Below, piece by piece: positions 34,556 through 47,624 of a stretch of DNA of 64,000 bases (its first letter is position 1; every line of letters begins with the position of its first letter). The notes under the pieces are model-generated. The model had not been told where the DNA came from. It worked only from the letters and a program-made list of their open reading frames with translations, and did no database searches. Origin of the DNA: Lathyrus oleraceus. Lineage: Eukaryota; Streptophyta; Magnoliopsida; Fabales; Fabaceae. A program made the position numbers and the translations under genes. Where the stretch lies: the NCBI RefSeq assembly GCF_024323335.1, contig NC_066581.1, forward strand, positions 177,375,330 to 177,439,329. The letters run 5' to 3'.

Positions 34556-36784
34556 TTCAGATACTACGAGTGATTTAAAAACCATTCAAGTTTGAGGGTT
34601 CTCTCTTCAAACGTTGGCAAACTAAGATGAAAATTTTCTTAACTTTAAAGAAGGTTGCCCATGTTTCGAATGAGGATATCCCTGTTGCTCCTTCTGGATC
34701 ATTTGAACAAACTAATGGTAAGAACTTTGCAAATTCAGATGGAATTATTAAAACTGATGAATCTGTGAGTAATTTACAGGTCAGGAAAGAAATCGGCTTA
34801 TGGCATGAGAGTGTCTATCTCTGCAAAAATCACATTTTGAACAGTCTTGCTGACGATTTGTACGATTACTATAATAATTGTAAGACTGCTAAACAAGTAT
34901 GGGAAGCTCTGCAGAAGAAATATGATACTGAAGAAGCAGGTGCAAAGAAATATGCTGTCAGCCGCTACTTGAACTATAAGATGGTGGATGAAAGGTATGT
35001 GAAAGTTCAAAGCCACGAAATTCAAAAAATTGCTCATGAAATCATAACTAAAGCTATGCCCCTCGATGAACAATTTCAGATTGCTGTTATAATTGACAAA
35101 CTGCCTCATGGTTGGAAAGATTTCAAAAATTTGCTTCGGCACAAAACAAAAGAGTTTTCAATCGAGAGTCTGATCATTCGCCTCTGAATTGAAGAGGAAG
35201 CTATGAGACAAGATCATAAAGATGAAATCTTAGTTATTTCTAACAACAACAAGAGATTCAGTGCAGTTTTGAAGCCTACGGGAAAACCATTAAAGAATCG
35301 GGATCGCAATGCTGTGAACCAAATTAAGAATGGGAATCCTTCAAGGACCTCATATGCTCCGATTGCTAGACAGCAACCACCACTTCAGAGAAATAATGCT
35401 TTGATCTTCACTTGCTTTAATAATGGAAAACTGGGTCATATGGCTAACAAATGTAAGAGCAGGCCTAAACCTGTTGGCTATAATGCACAGGTTAACCTGA
35501 TTGATGAGCAACTAATTACTATGATCACCGAAATCAACATGGTTGGTGGATAGACACTGGCGCCTCACGTCATGTCTATTATTATCGTGCTATGTTCAAG
35601 AAATACACAAATGCTGAAGATAAGAACGTGTTATTGGGAGATGCTCACACCACTAATGTTGTTGGAATTGAAGATGTTGAGTTGAACTTCACCTCAGGAA
35701 AGACTATGATCTTGAAGGACGTCATGCATGTTCCTAAAATTAGGAAGAATCTTGTTTCTGGTTTTCTTTTAAATAAGGCAGAGTTTAGTCAGTCTATTGG
35801 GGCATATTTGTACACCACCACTAAGAATGGTATATTTGTTGGAAAATGGTATGCCACTGATGGCATGTTTAAGTTAAATGTTGAACTGAATAAAGTTTCT
35901 TCTTCTGTTTACTCTTTGTGTGATATCAATATTTGGCATGCTAGACTTTGTCATGTTAATAAACGAATTACTTCTAATGCAAGCAACTTAGGCATAATCC
36001 CTAAATTAAATGCCAATGATTCAAATAAATGTGAATATTATAGTCAAGCTAAAATAACTAACACTTCACATAAATCAATCATTAAAGAATTTGATCCCCT
36101 AGATCTTATACACTCTGATATATGCGAATTATATGGAACTTTAACTAGAAGTAGTAAATGTTATTTTATCACCTTTATTGACGATTGTTCTGATTATACT
36201 TATGTGTACTTAATGAAGAATACAAGTGAAACACTTGACATGTTTAAGATGTATGTAACTGAAAATGAGAATCAACTTAGTAAGAAGATCAAGAGACTTC
36301 ATAGTGATAGGGGAACTAAATACAATTCTGGGTTATTTAATGATTTTTATAGTAAACATGGAATTGTACATGAAACGACTGCTCCATATTCTCCTGAAAT
36401 GAATGGTAAAGAAGAAAGAAAGAATACAACTCTTACTAAACTTTGTTGTTGCAATTATGATGAATTCTGGTGCCGCACCTCACTGGTGGGGGGGGGGGGG
36501 GGGGACATTTTATTGACTGTTTGCTATGTCCTGAATAGAGTTTCTAAGTCAAAAAGTAAGATCTCTTTTTATGAGATATTAAAGAAAAGACAACCAAACT
36601 TGTCTTATTTGAGAACTTGGGGATGTCTGGCTTATGTCAGAATTTCAGATCCGAAACGAGTTAAACTCGCTAGTAGAGCCTATGCATGTATATTCATTAG
36701 GTATGCAGTAAATAGTAAGGCATATAAGTTTTATGACCTAAATACAAAAGTGATCATTGAACCAAATGATGTTGAATTTGAAGG
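34556..36784 (+). pseudogene. Ty1/copia element J: gag, protease and integrase (broken)
   Basis: Copia polyprotein remnant in order. Gag begins upstream of ATG 34627 (KPFKFEGSLFKRW) and has a UBN2-like core (AKQVWEALQKKYDTEEAG). A zinc knuckle near 35410 reads CFNNGKLGHMANKC, so its second cysteine is lost. Protease DTGASRHV is at 35552-35575 in another frame. GAG-pre-integrase (IWHARLCHVNKR) and the integrase core follow (HSDICE, FIDDCSDYTYVYLM, HSDRGTKYNS, PEMNGKEERKN). Breaks: extra A near 34577, in-frame TGA at 35185, frameshift near 35540, extra T near 36442, and a 17-G run at 36488-36504. RT and RNase H are missing because another element's LTR starts at 36785. Confidence 0.88.
36488..36504 (+). 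repeat. 17-bp guanine homopolymer in copia J integrase
   Basis: Run of 17 G inside the integrase coding region, where the family has TGGTGGGG-like codons. It is 11 bases longer than expected and, with the upstream single-base insertion, returns the frame. Confidence 0.85.
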
Positions 36785-38081
36785 TGTGAAAAACACAATA
36801 AATGGGGGTTTGAATTGGGTTTTACAAGCAAAATTTTTTTCCAAAAAAAGAACACCACTAACAAGTTAGTATCAAAGAGATAAAAACACAAGTATTTTTA
36901 TCCTGGTTCGCTTGAAACTTAAAGCTACTCCAGTCCACCCGCCAAGGTGATTTTGCCTTATACACAAGGACTTAATCCACTATAATCAACAAATTATAAT
37001 AATCACAAAGAATAACCTTCTTTGTCTTCTTAAGGATGAACAACCTTCTTTGTCTTCGCAAGGATAACCTTCTTAAGGACTCAAACAAACAATTTGAATA
37101 ATATTTTGTGTTACATGTTGCTTCTACACAAGCAGATTTTACACAAATAAATAAAAAATACTTAAAGAAATTTTTTGTACAAACAAATGATAGCTTTTAA
37201 TAAAGAAATAGGCTTGTTAAAATATTGTGTCATCGGTCGTTTTACTTCAACTCTCCAAGTCCCACTTATATAGCATAAGAAGAAAACCATTGGAGGGAAA
37301 AATAGGGAAAGCTCATAGAGCGGCTGTCCACTGTTGGATGGGAGAGGAGTGATACATCATACTGTCCTTTGCCCATAAAATCAGTGACAAGTGTGATGTA
37401 TAGTACCGTCCTTGCCCATGAAATCAGGTAGTGGAAAGGATGTTCGGTTTATACTATGTACTATTGGATGACGTTCCCATTTGATCTTATCTTCAAGCTC
37501 ATTGGCTTCTGATGAAAGTTAATGAAACATGAAATGAAGAAACATAGAGCTGGAGTCAGAAACTCCAGAATCTTTGGTCAGAACCTTGACAAGCCAGTAG
37601 TCTGGCTTGAGATCTTCAGTATCTTTAGAATCTACAGTTAGAACCTTGATAACTTCATTTATCTAGATTGATATCTTCAGAATCTTCAGCTATGTAACAT
37701 AACTTCAGAAGCTTTCCATTCTTCAGAAGTTGGGTGATCAGAGTCACGTCAAGAAGCAAAGACTGAGAGAACATTGCAACAGAAACATAATGTCTCCTCA
37801 AAAGCTTCTCAGGAGTGAATCATCATAGAAGCAGAAAGATCATCACAACAACAACAACATTGAACATCTTTCAGATCTTCTAGTAGCTGGCGCAGAAGCG
37901 TATTTGGAACATATTGTTTAAAAAACTGATGACGTTGCACGTCATATATCCAGAATCAAAACTGGTTGTTAAAGCTACACAATAATAAACCATTAGGGTA
38001 CCAAAATTATTCTCACACAAATACAATATTGTTATCATCAAAACTCAAGGTATGAATGCAAAACTAAATCTTGTTCTAACA
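36785..38081 (-). mobile_element. SIRE/Maximus-like copia 3' LTR (1297 bp)
   Basis: In minus orientation it starts TGTTAGAACAAG at 38081, right after a polypurine tract (AAAAAAGGGGAGAT), and ends TTTTTCACA at 36785. TG...CA ends, size and the tract support an LTR. It interrupts copia J after the integrase. The other half of this element is missing. Confidence 0.75.
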
Positions 38082-38188
38082 ATCTCCCCTTTTTTGATAA
38101 TGACAAAACATGTATTTTGATGAACAATTTTATATATGGTAATCATAGAAGATTACATATTACAGAAGCACAAAGCTCCCCCTGAGGC
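38082..38188 (-). mobile_element. 3' non-coding end of the SIRE/Maximus-like element
   Basis: Minus-strand sequence upstream of the LTR: CAGGGGGAGCTTTGTGC, then A/T-rich, then CATTATCAAAAAAGGGG. It is cut at 38188 by LTR C. Confidence 0.65.
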
Positions 38189-41100
38189 TATAAGATCCCA
38201 ATTTTGACCCTAAGATCCCTCATGCCATCTCATCATATGCATTAGCAATGGGATCATACCTTGGCATCCTCCTTACCCCTCATTCATTTGGGTTTGTATT
38301 GGGAGAGATCACCAAGCATCATGTGATTGTATCATACTTTTTATTTGATCATCTTTACAAACCAAAATACCAAAAATATGTCTTTGCATTTGTCTAACTC
38401 TTTTGTAGGTAGGGCACTTGATCACCTTTGATCTATCAAGCTCACATCTAGGGTTTAAGACCCTCATTGCTAAGAGCTCAACCAAGAGATGATCCACAAT
38501 GGCTTTAGGCATCATATATGAGTCCTTATGATATTCACATGTTATTTTTATCAAGAATTCTTCAAGAGTTTGGAATTGGTTTGCCTTGGAAACCCTAGTT
38601 CATCTGGGTATCTTGTGTAACTTCTTCAACAAGCTTCTTCACCAATTGATCAAATATTTCAAGGGACACTTCAAATTTAATCATCTTATGAATATATTAT
38701 CTCCTATTAGTCTCAAAAGTCAAGATAATTGCAAGCAAGCAAGTTGGTTGATGGTAGTTGACCAGAGGAATTCATCTAATCTAAACTGGGGTCCCCTAGA
38801 CCTTATCTCCTACAATTTTCATCATATGAAAGTTATTCCAAGATAAAAATTACTCTAAATTACATTCCAAACAAATTTCATGTTGAAGTTTGGAGCTATT
38901 TTTTCTTGCAAAGTCATTTTTTATGTTGAAAGATTATAGGTCCTTTTGTCTAAACCCTAATTTTAAGGTCAACTTCACAAGGCCATAACTTGCTCAATTT
39001 TTATGATATGAAAGATTTACAAGTTGTGCAATCAAATTCAAGGTGTCTACTTCAAATTTTATGTTTTGAGGAAGATATAATTTAACTTGTATGAGCATGT
39101 GATATAAGGATACATTATAGGTCATTTTGGACCAATGCCATTGAACAAGTGATTTTCCCCAACTTTAAAAATGCATAAATCATTCATCTAAAATCCAAAT
39201 GAGATCAAATTTGTGACCATTTTGAAGGATTTGGAAAGAGCTACAACTTTGGTGAAGACACTTTTCTCATTTGAAGCTCACATAAAAAGTTAGCCAAGGT
39301 GGAATAAGTGATCATATGGCTTAACACTTAGAAATTTTTTTGACAAGTTAAAGTTTCCAAACTTCCACCCCAAAATTCATCATGATACAAGCTTCAAATG
39401 GAAAAGTGTTCAACATAAGAGTTGTTCCTCTTGATCTAACCTTTCCAAAGAGTCCAATTTCATCCATTTTGGACAAGGTTTGGGTGGTCTATGCATGGCT
39501 TAAACATAGCTTCATCATTTGACAAAGATCAAACTTCAAATAGCTGCACACTTTTGCCTTGCATTCCAATTCACTTTCAGACTCAATTACACTTGCTTAT
39601 GGACTTAATTGAGTGGCTTCATGGGCCTGTACACGCCCATGCAAGTGTGCATCATCCATTACTAAATTTGGAATTTCAAATTCAAGGTATCATGAGCTAC
39701 AGCTATAAATAAGAGCCTCTAGCATCAGAATTAAGGACCTTGGCGCGCCAACTTTGATCCAATACCTCTAACCCTCACATTTGAAAGGAGAAACCTGAGA
39801 ATTTTCTTTGAAAATTGAGTTTGAATCTCACTGTTTTGATATTCAAAACTCCAGGGATCCAAAGCTTTTGTTCAATTCTAAACCACTTCTGCAAGCTTCC
39901 TGAGTGAGATCAAGCAAGAATCAAAGCAAGAGAGGTCGAGTTCTGTACAACATTGAATGTATTTTCCATAATTTTTCTTCTCTTCGATTCTCTCTCAATT
40001 CTCATCAATTCTCTTGGATCCTTGGTTGTCTGAAGTCCTATCAATGTAGGCAAGAAGATTGAGTTGCTTTGAGGTCAAATTGAATCATCTCAGTTCATGT
40101 ACCTCAAATTTCAACTCCATGTATCTCTCAATATACCCGGAGTTAGGATGAATTGAGATCAGATTCATGATCAATGCCATTTTTACTTTAAAATCATGTC
40201 CTTCTTTTTCATTTTTATGATGGTGATGAGTGGACCAGTCCGGCCAAGGTCGCCTGAGAAGACGACTGGTGATTTGCTCCGGTGATGAGCTGGCATGTCC
40301 AGAGCCACATGATCATTCCATTTGTTTTAATCACAAGTGTTGGTTTTGAATATCGTTTGTATGGCGCGTTGACTCGTGTACATGGTGGAACGCGCATTTG
40401 GATCCACTTGATCTGCCACCTCAATTAATGAGGGAGATCAAGTGGTCCACGTTTTTTCTGATTATTTGAATTTCATTTTATTTGTTTTATTTTCATTAAT
40501 TCATATTAAATTTAATATTGATCCAAAAAATATGAGAGTTTCACCAATTTTTTAAAAATAAAATCCTCTTTCATTTACTGAATTAAAATTGTTTTTTGGA
40601 TCATTATTAATATTTTTCATGATTTAATTGTTTTTATGAATATTTTTAATTGTTTAAAAATACTTTTGAGTTTCCAAAAATTATGAAATTTTTTCTCCAA
40701 AGTCCTTTGACCTTGTTTTACCTATGATAAATATAATGGCCATTTCTTTGGTGTTTTGATGAGGTTTTAGGAAATTGACCAACCATAATTTAATTTAATG
40801 CATATTTTTATTATTTTTAATTGTTTAAATGCCAAGTAAATTGTGTAGAGCCATTTTAATTGACTTTGTGAGTTTGACTTGTGTTGTTGGACCTTAGCCA
40901 AGGTTGATTTAACTTTGCTAGGTTAAGATAATTGGATTTAGGGGATTGATGGAATGTACGTTTCATCTTCCAAAATGAATGAATGATCTTAATTTGGTAA
41001 AAGTCTTCCTTTGACCAATTTGTGTTGATTCCATTTCCCCTCCCTCTTCATCTCATTCCCCTTCTTTATTCATTCATGTCATGGACCTATGATATCTCTA

Positions 41101-42718
41101 TATCCTAAGGCTAGTTGATTGCAAAATCAACATAAGTATGGATGAAATTAGGTCCACCTCTTTGCATATTATTTTTGTGTGTGGTATGTTTCATGAGTAT
41201 AGTCCATTATACTATGTCTCTAACAAGCATTAACACCAAAATTCCATTGCCCGACCTCAAATAGTTGTCACTTCTACATAAGTCCAATTACGATTGCTTA
41301 ACATAGCGCTAAATTTGTGACATAAAAGGCATAACATTCTAGTTAGTGAGATTGTAAGTCTCCCCTATTTCATGGTATTGTATGGAAACTTGGTCTTTTT
41401 TCCTTCCTTTGGAAGATGTCTTGGTTCAAGGATCCATACTTGTGATAAGTGGGTTAAGTGTTCTCCAAAGAATGACTTAAACAAAAACAAGGCAAAAGCA
41501 ATACTAACTTGTAATCAACTAACAACTAACATTTAAATTCAAGTCATTTAATTTTAATGCACTTTAATTTTTAAGCTTTACTCATTTTCCATTTATTCAT
41601 ACCATTCAAGCTGTTTACTTTGAAGTCATTTTCACTTTGCCCACTTGGGCCATATTTTGTTATATATTGTGTTTGTATATAATTGTGTGTTTGTGTGGTC
41701 TTTTGACCTTAATGTACACAATAAGAACAAAAACCCTAAAAATATCTTGTGTAGACTGTTGGTTTTACCTGAGACTATTGGACTTAGAATTTAGGCAACA
41801 TTCCCTATGCAAAGGACTTGTCCAATGCAACTTTAATGAAAATAAGTGCTTCTGAAGTGAACATTCATCTGATACTATATTGAAGATCCATTTGAGTTCA
41901 TCTGCAACATAATCATTATGAGGCTGTTATTTTGAACCCGTGTCTTATGCCATCTTTGAAGTCACCTGATACATGGGAAATTTTGAAGAAGATCATGGAG
42001 TTGCTAAGATTGGATGTGGCTATCTTTATTTGATGCCTTGCTCTTCACCTTGCTATTTGTGTATTGATATTGCTTGATTCTAAAGTCCAAGGGAAATTTG
42101 GGTTTCTATATGACATTCTTGTCTATTGGATTGCAATCCATTGATCAGATCTTTCCAACTCTCAACTTTTAAATTTTTGCTTAAGATTAGTCTCTACATC
42201 TCTTCCCCATTTCTTTAATTTCAAAATCTCTCCCTCCTTTTAAAACCTTCTTTGCTTGTGTCTGTTTTCTAAACTTAGACCATATTGCAAACTAGAAACT
42301 TCGGCCTTATGCCATTGCATTTTCAAATTTCTTTTCTCAAACAAACTTGTAAATAAATGTAACTATACTTGACTTAAAATTTTCTAAAGAAAAAAAATAA
42401 ATAACACCCATTAAAACCATTTTTGGCCTTTTGTGCGTATGTAAAACTTAAAATTTTGTTAATAAATAATGCATTCACTTTAAAATTGATACCACGAACT
42501 ACGAGGTTTTGATCCCTCATTTTTATGTTGGTACGTAGGCACAAGTCCGAAGGTCTTGTCAAACACAAAAATATAATTACTGAATTCTTTTTTCATCCCC
42601 CTATTCTATTTATTTCAAACATCATTTGTACAAAAAACACATTTGCACACAAAAAAGGGCTCCCTAGGAGTACCTAGGACACTTTGGGTGCTAACACCTT
42701 CCCTTTGTGTAACCAACC
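38189..42718 (+). mobile_element. Ogre C LTR, interrupted by element B
   Basis: Starts with TATAAGATCCC, a one-base change from the usual TGTAAGATCC, and is collinear with F and with G's tail. TATAAATA at 39704-39711 marks the likely promoter. The CTACG...CGTAG block lies at 42497-42538 and GGGTGCTAACACCTTCCC near 42686. It stops at AACCAACC, where B's LTR begins. By alignment with G (24875-25060) about 180 bp of LTR C should resume after B, beyond the window. It may be a 5' LTR or a solo LTR; its primer site is not in the window. Confidence 0.82.
39704..39711 (+). promoter_or_regulatory. TATA box of LTR C
   Basis: TATAAATA preceded by AGC, at the same relative place as TATAAATA in B's LTRs at 44236 and 63930. 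Confidence 0.6.
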
Positions 42719-45700
42719 TGTAAGATCCTAATTTTGACCCTAAGATCCCTCATGGCATCATATCATTTCTCATTGCATTTGCCTCAAGGATCATAGCATC
42801 TTGGTTCCTTACCCTAGGGTTGGGACTTGTGTGAGTGGTTTGAGATCACCAAGCATGCTTGAATTGTATACTATTGCTTTTCTCATTTTGTTTATTAACC
42901 AAAAGCACAAAAATATGTCACTAACATCTTTTGTTTTGAAGCTTAAGCAATCATGATATCCAAGGCTCCTAGAAGGCTCCTATTATCATTGAAATGGCCA
43001 GATGAAGATGAAAGCAAGCATGAAAATGGTTTCCAAAGATCTCAATCATCATATATGACTCCCAAGTATCTCAATTTGCCAATTTTATCAAGATAAATCA
43101 AAGGGCTTGAGGATTGTTTCCCAAGGAAACCCTAATTCATCTGTGCATTGACTATGCCTTGCTCATGAAGCAACCTCAACCTATGATCAAATTTAATCAA
43201 GTGAAGTTCTTTCGTTCATTATTTTATGCATATTTCATCCTATGTGAGTATACTCAGTCATTCATTCATCAAGATTTAAAGTTTGAACTTGAGAAGTTGA
43301 CCAGTCAAATCATCTTACTAAATTGAAATCCACTGAGACCTAACTTTTGATGTGTTTTTCAAATGAAGATGATCCCAAGAGAAGAAATGTTCTTAGGAAC
43401 CATATGAACAACTTTCATATTCATCAAAAATTCATTTGAAACTTGTAAGGTCATGATTCATTTCAAAACAGTATAGGTCATTTTGACTGAAACCCTAATT
43501 TTGGGTCAATTTCCCAAGGACCTAACCCACTCATTTTTTATGATTTTGAGGTGATAACAATTGCATTGTAAATATTAAGATGTTTAACTTAAATTTTATG
43601 TTGGATAAAATTTCATAATCCTAAAAGAAACACATGTGATAATACAAAATATTATAGGTCACTTTGGACCAAAGCCATTGAATCTTGAAAAAGTCCAACT
43701 TCAAGTGCCCACAACTTTCTCATTAAAAATCCAAATGATGCAAAATTTAAGTCCAAATTTATTTTCTTGAAAATATCTATAACTTTTATGTTGGAGGTGT
43801 TTCCATCTGAGGCTTTAATCATTGAAACATAAGGGCTTGAAGTTGGTCACTTTTGGCAAATTTTTCAAAGACATGTTTTGTACATCAAACTTCATGGCCA
43901 GTTTTCATAAATTTCCAAACTCCAAATGAATTTTTGTTCAACATAGCTTTTGTTTCTTATGTCAAGACCTTTCCAACCGTTACTCACATGCCTATGTTTG
44001 GATTTGTTATGTATGACTTTCAAAGAAGGGAACAGTTAGGCCCAAATATGGAATTCACATGAAACCTTCGCGCACAAGCAATTGCCATTCAATCTGCACG
44101 TCCAAACCTTCTCCAAATCACTTCAGCTTGCAATTCCAATTGGTTTTGGGCCTCACATGCGCCTGTATAGGCCCATGCATGGAGGACCCAATCATCATGC
44201 ACACGAGTTCCATTCACTCTCCCTGCAGCTTCAGCTATAAATAAACACCTTGATTCATTTATTTCTCAACCTAAAGGCACCTAAAACTCTGCTGGAATTG
44301 AATCCCAACCTCACACCAAAAGAATTTTGCATTTTCATTTCACTTTTCAAGTTTGATTTTCAACAACATCAGTTGATCTTCAATACTAATTCCTAAGCCT
44401 TGCTCTCATAGCATACCTCAAGATCAAGTTGTAAGCAAGAGATTGGTTGGATCATGCTCACCAAAGCTGCACTTCAAAGGTTTCCATCTCAACTGTTTTC
44501 CTTCGAATCTCACTATATATTGTGCTTTGCTTGAGTTTGCTTGATTTTCTGAAGTCCTCGTGTGAGAGGCAAGCCAGTGGTGGCTTTAATTTCATGAATT
44601 GATGCACTGCAGATCAAGTACCTAGATTTTCGATCTCAGATTTCTCCTTCCATAGAGATCTAGAGAATAATCCAAGGTTACAAGGGTGATGTACATCACC
44701 CCAGCTTTAATTTGGTATAAGGCACGTGTGGTTTGGTTGAGGTTGCAAAACCTGCAACTGGTGGCCGGTTTCTGTTTACTCGCCGGAGAAGACGGTGGTT
44801 TCCACCACCGTCCCCACGTGGTTGATCCTGAACCCTTGGATGAGGCTCCCACGATCTAATCCTGGCCATGCTTTTGTTTGACTTCATTTAATTCATGATA
44901 CCACGCGTTTGACTAATGTACATGGTGAGCGCGGCTACCTGAGCCACATGATGGTCCACGTCAATTAATGAGGTTGGATCATGCGCTCCAGATTTTTTCT
45001 CTTTTTATAATTTCTGTTTTATTTTCCTTAGATCCATTTATTTTCAAAAATTCATAACTCCTTTATTTGGAATCACAAAAATATGGGACCAATTGCAAAA
45101 ATTTTCTCTTAAATTCTAGTTTCCTAATCTGATTTTTAATTATTTTTGTGATTCCATTCAATATTTTTTGTGAATTATTTTGTTTTTAATTGTTTTTAAT
45201 TCATTTTAAATACTTTTAGATATTCAAAAATTCCAAAAATATTTTCTTAATACATTTGGATCATGATAAGTCTATGAAAATATTCTCATCAATTTCTTAA
45301 TTGATTTGAAATTTATTTGAGATTTTAATTCATTTGTGTTATATTTTAATGCTTTTAATTGATTTTAAAATAGTTTCTGTTTTCAAAAAATGTTGAGAAA
45401 ATTTGTCGAATCTAGTTTGACCATGTTAGACTTATGATGATCCAATTGGACTTATCCAAGTTGATTTGAATTGGATTTGAAGTTTGACCTTATTTTGTTC
45501 ATTTTATTTTATGTATTATTTTAATTCCAAAAAATACCAAAAATATGTTTGACCTTTCTTGACTTCTAATCTTCATTTCACTTCTGTTGACCATTGATTG
45601 ATGTTGATTCCATTCACATTTGATCATTTTGTTTTGGTTATGTCATTTGAATTTTCATTTTGTACATTCCATTTTCATCTCTCATCTTCTTCTTTTTCTT

Positions 45701-47600
45701 TTGACCAATGAGTTAATGATTTGTGGTTAGTCTTGACATATGAGAGGCTTAACCTTCTTTGATCCAAATCAAATTCAACTTGATCAAAGATCAAGTGAAT
45801 TGCTTTGTGTCCAAGATAGGTTGCTTCTTGGTCAAGCAAAGAACCTAAAATCCATACAAGGTCATTCTTCTTTTCTTTTGGCATGGAAAGTTGTAGGAGC
45901 TTGGCTTACTAGTCATGGTCTCTAACTTGTGTTTATTTGCCTATAGTTTTATTGACCGGCCTCAGATAGGTGTGACTACTACATTAGTCCACTTACGATT
46001 GCTTAACATAGCGCTAAATTGCCTTATGGCACACTAACACTAACTACTAACTACTAACTTTTAATTCAAGCATTTAATTCTTGCAATTTACTTTAATGCA
46101 ATTTAATTTCTTGCTCATTTATTCATATTGTCTTTTCCTTTTGCTCGTTTGAGCTCATGTTTATGTTTATGCCATTTGCCTTTTGCTCACTTGAGCACAT
46201 TATTGTGTAAATATACTATTGCTTTGTGCTTGTTTTGTCTTTGTTTGTGTGAACCCAATGCAAAAAAGAGAAAGGACTTAGAATTAGAACCTCACCTATG
46301 CTTAATGGAGTTCAAGAGCAACTAGGCCTCATGCCTTTAGAATGCTAAAATTGTTGAAGAGCAACTAGGCCTCATGCCTTTAGAATGCTTACATCTTGAT
46401 GTTGACTTGAAAGGACCCCTAATCTAAACTCTCTCTTTGTCCATTTCTTATTGAATTATGAACCTTTTGATTGTTTGTTCTTGTGTGATAGGAATTCCGA
46501 ACTTGAGATAATTAGAAGGACCATTGTCATGAGCATCCAAGTTAAGAGACAAGTCAAATGGGGATCCTAAGAGCTTGATTAAATATTTGTTTGATTGCTT
46601 GAGTTAATTGCTAAGTCCAAAGGAAATGAACATCTTGAATCATCTTTATGATCTCAAGAAAGGAACTCCAAGGGTTTTATCTCTTCTCTCATATTTGCAT
46701 GTTTAGGACTAGCCCTTCTCTTCTTCTCTCCACTCTAACCCAAGCCAAACTTATTTTGTGCAAACATTGACATTGTCTTCAAATTAGAAACCTAGGCCAT
46801 ATGCCTTTGATTTTTCAAACTCTTTTCATTTAATACTTATTTTGAATTGAATCTTAAGTCAACTTTGACTTCATTTTTGTGAATACTTTTAACTTGTAAA
46901 TACAACCCACTTCAAATTGTTTTTGTGGTTCCAATGGCCACCATTTGTTAAAACCTTTCATAAACATTAGCCATAGGTTTGAGTTATCATAGTGGTTGAT
47001 GTAAACCTCACCTTATCCTTAGTGATTGGACTATAAGTCTTCCATACTTATTATAGGGTGGATCCCTCACTAGTATGTTGAAGCTCTCCTCACATGGTGG
47101 ATTGTTGGTTTAGGTTGAGTTTTCTCCCTTTGATAACAAAAGACCTTAAGGCTTTTGACAAATCAATTCACCAACTTATTTTGAGATTTTTACCCCGAAC
47201 TACGAGGTTTTGATCCTACCTTTATGATGGTACGTAGGCAATGGGTTCATCCAATCAAACAACAAAATTGTAAATAATTTGTATATTCTTTTCTCATCTC
47301 CCCAATCATGTTTGCACAAATATTTTCATAAATACCAACCTACCATACAACTTGGCAAAAAGGGCTCCCTTAGAGTACTAAGGATGTTTTGGGTGCTTAA
47401 AACCTTCCCATTGCATAACCAACCCCTTACCCAGATCTCTGACATTTTTATTAGTTTTTGATTTGATAAAACTTCTTACTCGGTTTTTGTTCGCTTTCTA
47501 ACCTTTCATTTGGATAAATAGAAGTGCGGTGGCGACTTGAATTGTATGATTTACTTTTGATTTAGTCAATAAATCTAAAGGTAACGAATACCCCGCTATA
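42719..47600 (+). mobile_element. Ogre B 5' LTR (4.9 kb)
   Basis: Begins TGTAAGATCC, matching the 3' LTR at 62430 closely. By eye the two differ by a few percent, including small indels (for example near 43165-43210). The end is set just before the primer site at CCCCGCTATA, where other copies end CTACA. TATAAATA is at 44236-44243. CTACG...CGTAG is at 47200-47239 and TGGCGACT at 47530-47537. The 5 bp before the LTR are CAACC, the expected target duplication, which can only be checked beyond the window. Confidence 0.88.
44236..44243 (+). promoter_or_regulatory. TATA box of B 5' LTR
   Basis: TATAAATA after a pyrimidine-rich CTTCAGC stretch; conserved in the 3' LTR and in LTR C. Confidence 0.6.
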
Positions 47601-47606
47601 GAAAAG

Positions 47607-47624
47607 TGGCGACTCTGTTGGGGA
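47607..47624 (+). other. Primer-binding site of Ogre B
   Basis: TGGCGACTCTGTTGGGGA, six bases after the LTR end. It matches the tRNA-Arg-type site known for Ogre elements (tRNA assignment from the family). Confidence 0.85.
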
